From Roseovarius albus (lineage in GTDB: Bacteria > Pseudomonadota > Alphaproteobacteria > Rhodobacterales > Rhodobacteraceae), in NCBI RefSeq assembly GCF_900172335.1, contig NZ_FWFX01000003.1, positions 186,001-250,000 on the forward strand: DNA of 64,000 bases. Reading direction: 5' to 3'. The notes beneath the pieces are model-generated. The model saw nothing but the letters and a program-made list of their open reading frames with translations. It was not told where the DNA came from and did not search any database. Shown piece by piece: positions 62,670 to 64,000 of the stretch. Each line of letters opens with the position of its first letter. The first letter of the stretch is position 1. Both the position numbers and the translations under genes were made by a program.

Positions 62670-63860
62670 TTATGCCACGTCCAAATCGGACGCGGGCCCG
62701 AAGAACTCAAAATGAATGCGCTCCTGCGGCACGCCAGCGGTTTTCAATCCATTCACCGCCATCACCATGAAGCCCTTTGGTCCGCAGATGTAATAATTGG
62801 CCTGATCCACCGCCGTATTCGCCGCCAGCCAATCGGGCGAAATTCGCCCCTCCACGTCATAGTTGCTGGCTGCACGATCTGAGTCATTCGGAGTTTCAAA
62901 GAATGTCACGCTGCGACCCGCCAGAGATTTCGCAATATCCCCCATCACCAACTGCGTGCCATCCACGGTCGCATGCAGATAAGTTGCAGACTGTCCCCGC
63001 TCCGCCAATGTCTCCAGCATCGACACCATTGGGGTCAGACCAACACCGGCCGACAACAAGACCACTTCGGACCCTGCAGTGTCCTTCAACATAAAATCAC
63101 CTGCAGGTGGTGCGACACGTAGTATCGTACCTTCATCGGCCTGTTCATGCAGCCAGCCTGAAACTGCGCCACCCGGTTCCCGCTTCACGGTGATGCGATA
63201 ATACTCACCATTTGGCTTGGACGAGATCGAGTAATTCCGCCGATGCCGCCCCACCCCGGGCAGATCAAAATCAAACGACAGGTACTGGCCCGGCTGGTGT
63301 CGCAGTACCGCCCTGCCATCCACCGGTTTCAGGATGAACGACATGACAGACCCGGACTCCTGCCGACGCTCAGAAATCCGGAACTCCCGCCAGCCTTCCC
63401 AGCCGCCATCAGCCTGCGCCTTGTCCTGATACAGCTGCTTTTCACGCCCGATCAGGATCCCCGCCAGGAACCAATAGGCCTCACCCCAGGCGCTCAAAAC
63501 CTCGTCTGTGGCCGCATCACCTAAAACATGCGCAATCGCGCCGATCAGCGCGTTGGCCACATGTTCGTAATGCTCTTCCTGAATCTGCAGCCCGACATGC
63601 TTGTTGGCGATCCGCTCAACCGCGCCGGCCAGCGCGCCCAGATTATCGATGTTCTTGGCATAGGCCAAAATCGCATTGGTCAGCGCCTCATGCTGCGGTG
63701 AACTGCCGCCCTGATGCGACTGGTTGAACAACACGCGGATCTCATCGTCCGCCAGCAGGCGCGCATACATTTCAGTCACGATGCTGCGCCCATGCGCCTC
63801 CAGTGCCGGCACGGTGGCCGTGACGATGGCCTTGGTGGATTCGCTGATACTCTGTGCCAT
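62670..63860 (-). CDS. hmp: Flavohemoprotein, nitric oxide dioxygenase
   Basis: Oxidises NO to nitrate using O2 and NADH. 396 residues: a globin domain (1 to about 140, proximal His88 in KHVGLQIQEEHYEHV), an FAD domain (about 150-255, HRRNYSISSKPNGEYYRITVKREPGGAVSGWLHEQ) and a NAD domain (VVLLSAGVGLTPMVSML, YYICGPKGFMVMAVNGL). ATG 63860 has GGAGAA 5 bases upstream. The region before it holds two copies of an inverted repeat, as expected for an NO-sensing repressor. A divergent gene begins at 63979. Confidence 0.97.
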   Translation of the reverse strand: MAQSISESTKAIVTATVPALEAHGRSIVTEMYARLLADDEIRVLFNQSHQGGSSPQHEALTNAILAYAKNIDNLGALAGAVERIANKHVGLQIQEEHYEHVANALIGAIAHVLGDAATDEVLSAWGEAYWFLAGILIGREKQLYQDKAQADGGWEGWREFRISERRQESGSVMSFILKPVDGRAVLRHQPGQYLSFDFDLPGVGRHRRNYSISSKPNGEYYRITVKREPGGAVSGWLHEQADEGTILRVAPPAGDFMLKDTAGSEVVLLSAGVGLTPMVSMLETLAERGQSATYLHATVDGTQLVMGDIAKSLAGRSVTFFETPNDSDRAASNYDVEGRISPDWLAANTAVDQANYYICGPKGFMVMAVNGLKTAGVPQERIHFEFFGPASDLDVA

Positions 63861-63896
63861 TGGCTTCTCCTTCGTTGTGGGTCGATTGCGATTAAT

Positions 63897-63954
63897 CATT
63901 CCGTTAAAATGAATGTATTATCGTGCAGCTTGAAACATTCAACCAAAATGAATA
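63897..63954. promoter_or_regulatory. Twin inverted repeats CATTC-N9-GAAT upstream of hmp
   Basis: CATTC-CGTTAAAAT-GAATG (63897-63915) and CATTC-AACCAAAAT-GAATA (63936-63954), 39 bp apart; both share AAAAT before GAAT. The second extends to an imperfect 23-bp palindrome (AAC-ATTCA-N7-TGAAT-ATT), similar in size and symmetry to NsrR sites. Binding by an NO-sensing regulator is inferred. Confidence 0.5.
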
Positions 63955-63978
63955 TTAAACCGCGACCGAGGGCCAATT

Positions 63979-64000
63979 ATGAAACTGAATCTTTCCACCG
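63979..64000 (+). CDS. Start of a gene cut by the window edge, possibly an Rrf2/NsrR-like regulator
   Basis: ATG at 63979 with GAGGG 6 bases upstream; only MKLNLST is visible. The start is divergent from hmp and next to the twin repeats, the usual place for an NsrR-type repressor gene, and Rrf2 proteins often start with a similar M-x-L. Seven residues cannot prove it. Confidence 0.4.

Noticed and set aside
1-64000. CRISPR arrays, insertion sequences, prophage, toxin-antitoxin or anti-phage defence modules
   Set aside because: I looked for spaced direct repeats, transposase or integrase motifs and typical defence proteins and found none.

Overview
The window looks like chromosome of a marine alphaproteobacterium, most likely Rhodobacterales (Roseobacter group). 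This is inferred from: moderately high GC; the rimP-nusA-ylxR-infB order; lptC-lptA-lptB followed by hpf and ptsN; an Irr-type (ICE) palindrome in front of a membrane-bound ferritin; paired DUF1326/DUF2182 genes; and a branching glycosyltransferase next to a NodH-like sulfotransferase. I see no phage, insertion sequence, CRISPR array or rRNA. One tRNA gene, Leu(CAG), is present.

Layout. 1-2657: manC (cut by the left edge) and glmM, sugar-nucleotide supply for the envelope. 2830-6850: a secreted hypothetical protein, a 14-segment MFS exporter, a glycerate kinase and a TetR regulator. 6955-9769: a small secreted peptide gene behind a doubled operator, the iron exporter mbfA behind an Irr box, and a short TetR-yciI-tag operon whose promoter, operator and start codon are tightly packed. 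9952-13874: accessory metabolism, including an SMP-30-type protein, a 56-residue membrane protein, the DUF1326/DUF2182 pair and a GNAT acetyltransferase. 13941-22066: gltB and gltD (glutamate synthase), uppP and an NDUFA9-like SDR. 22216-26164: tRNA-Leu, a short RNase D, lptC-lptA-lptB, hpf and ptsN.

26168-37529 is a surface-polysaccharide locus. A minus-strand series galU-galE-GT-GT-branching GT-sulfotransferase is preceded by cysQ-kdsB and faces an ABC-2 polysaccharide-export permease. A GT61 enzyme lies beyond it. Together these genes could make UDP-glucose, UDP-galactose and CMP-Kdo, assemble and branch a glycan, sulfate it, and remove the PAP left by sulfation. 36074-38449 is AT-richer and holds gene debris, including an RTX-repeat fragment.

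38450-49794 returns to core genes: alkB, dnaK-dnaJ, a homocysteine S-methyltransferase, radC, a PstS-OmpA fusion and secA. 49986-58235 holds a parvulin, argJ, mutT, a 44-residue conserved-looking peptide, and the infB-ylxR-nusA-rimP operon. 58285-64000 holds small metabolic enzymes, pip, ubiG, a GFA-family protein, and hmp with a probable divergent regulator cut by the right edge.

The most distinctive observations are the putative sulfated-glycan operon with a tandem two-domain sulfotransferase, two well-formed TetR-type operators (one giving a probably leaderless mRNA), a 22-bp palindrome in the gltB/gltD gap, and several small genes that automatic calling would probably miss.
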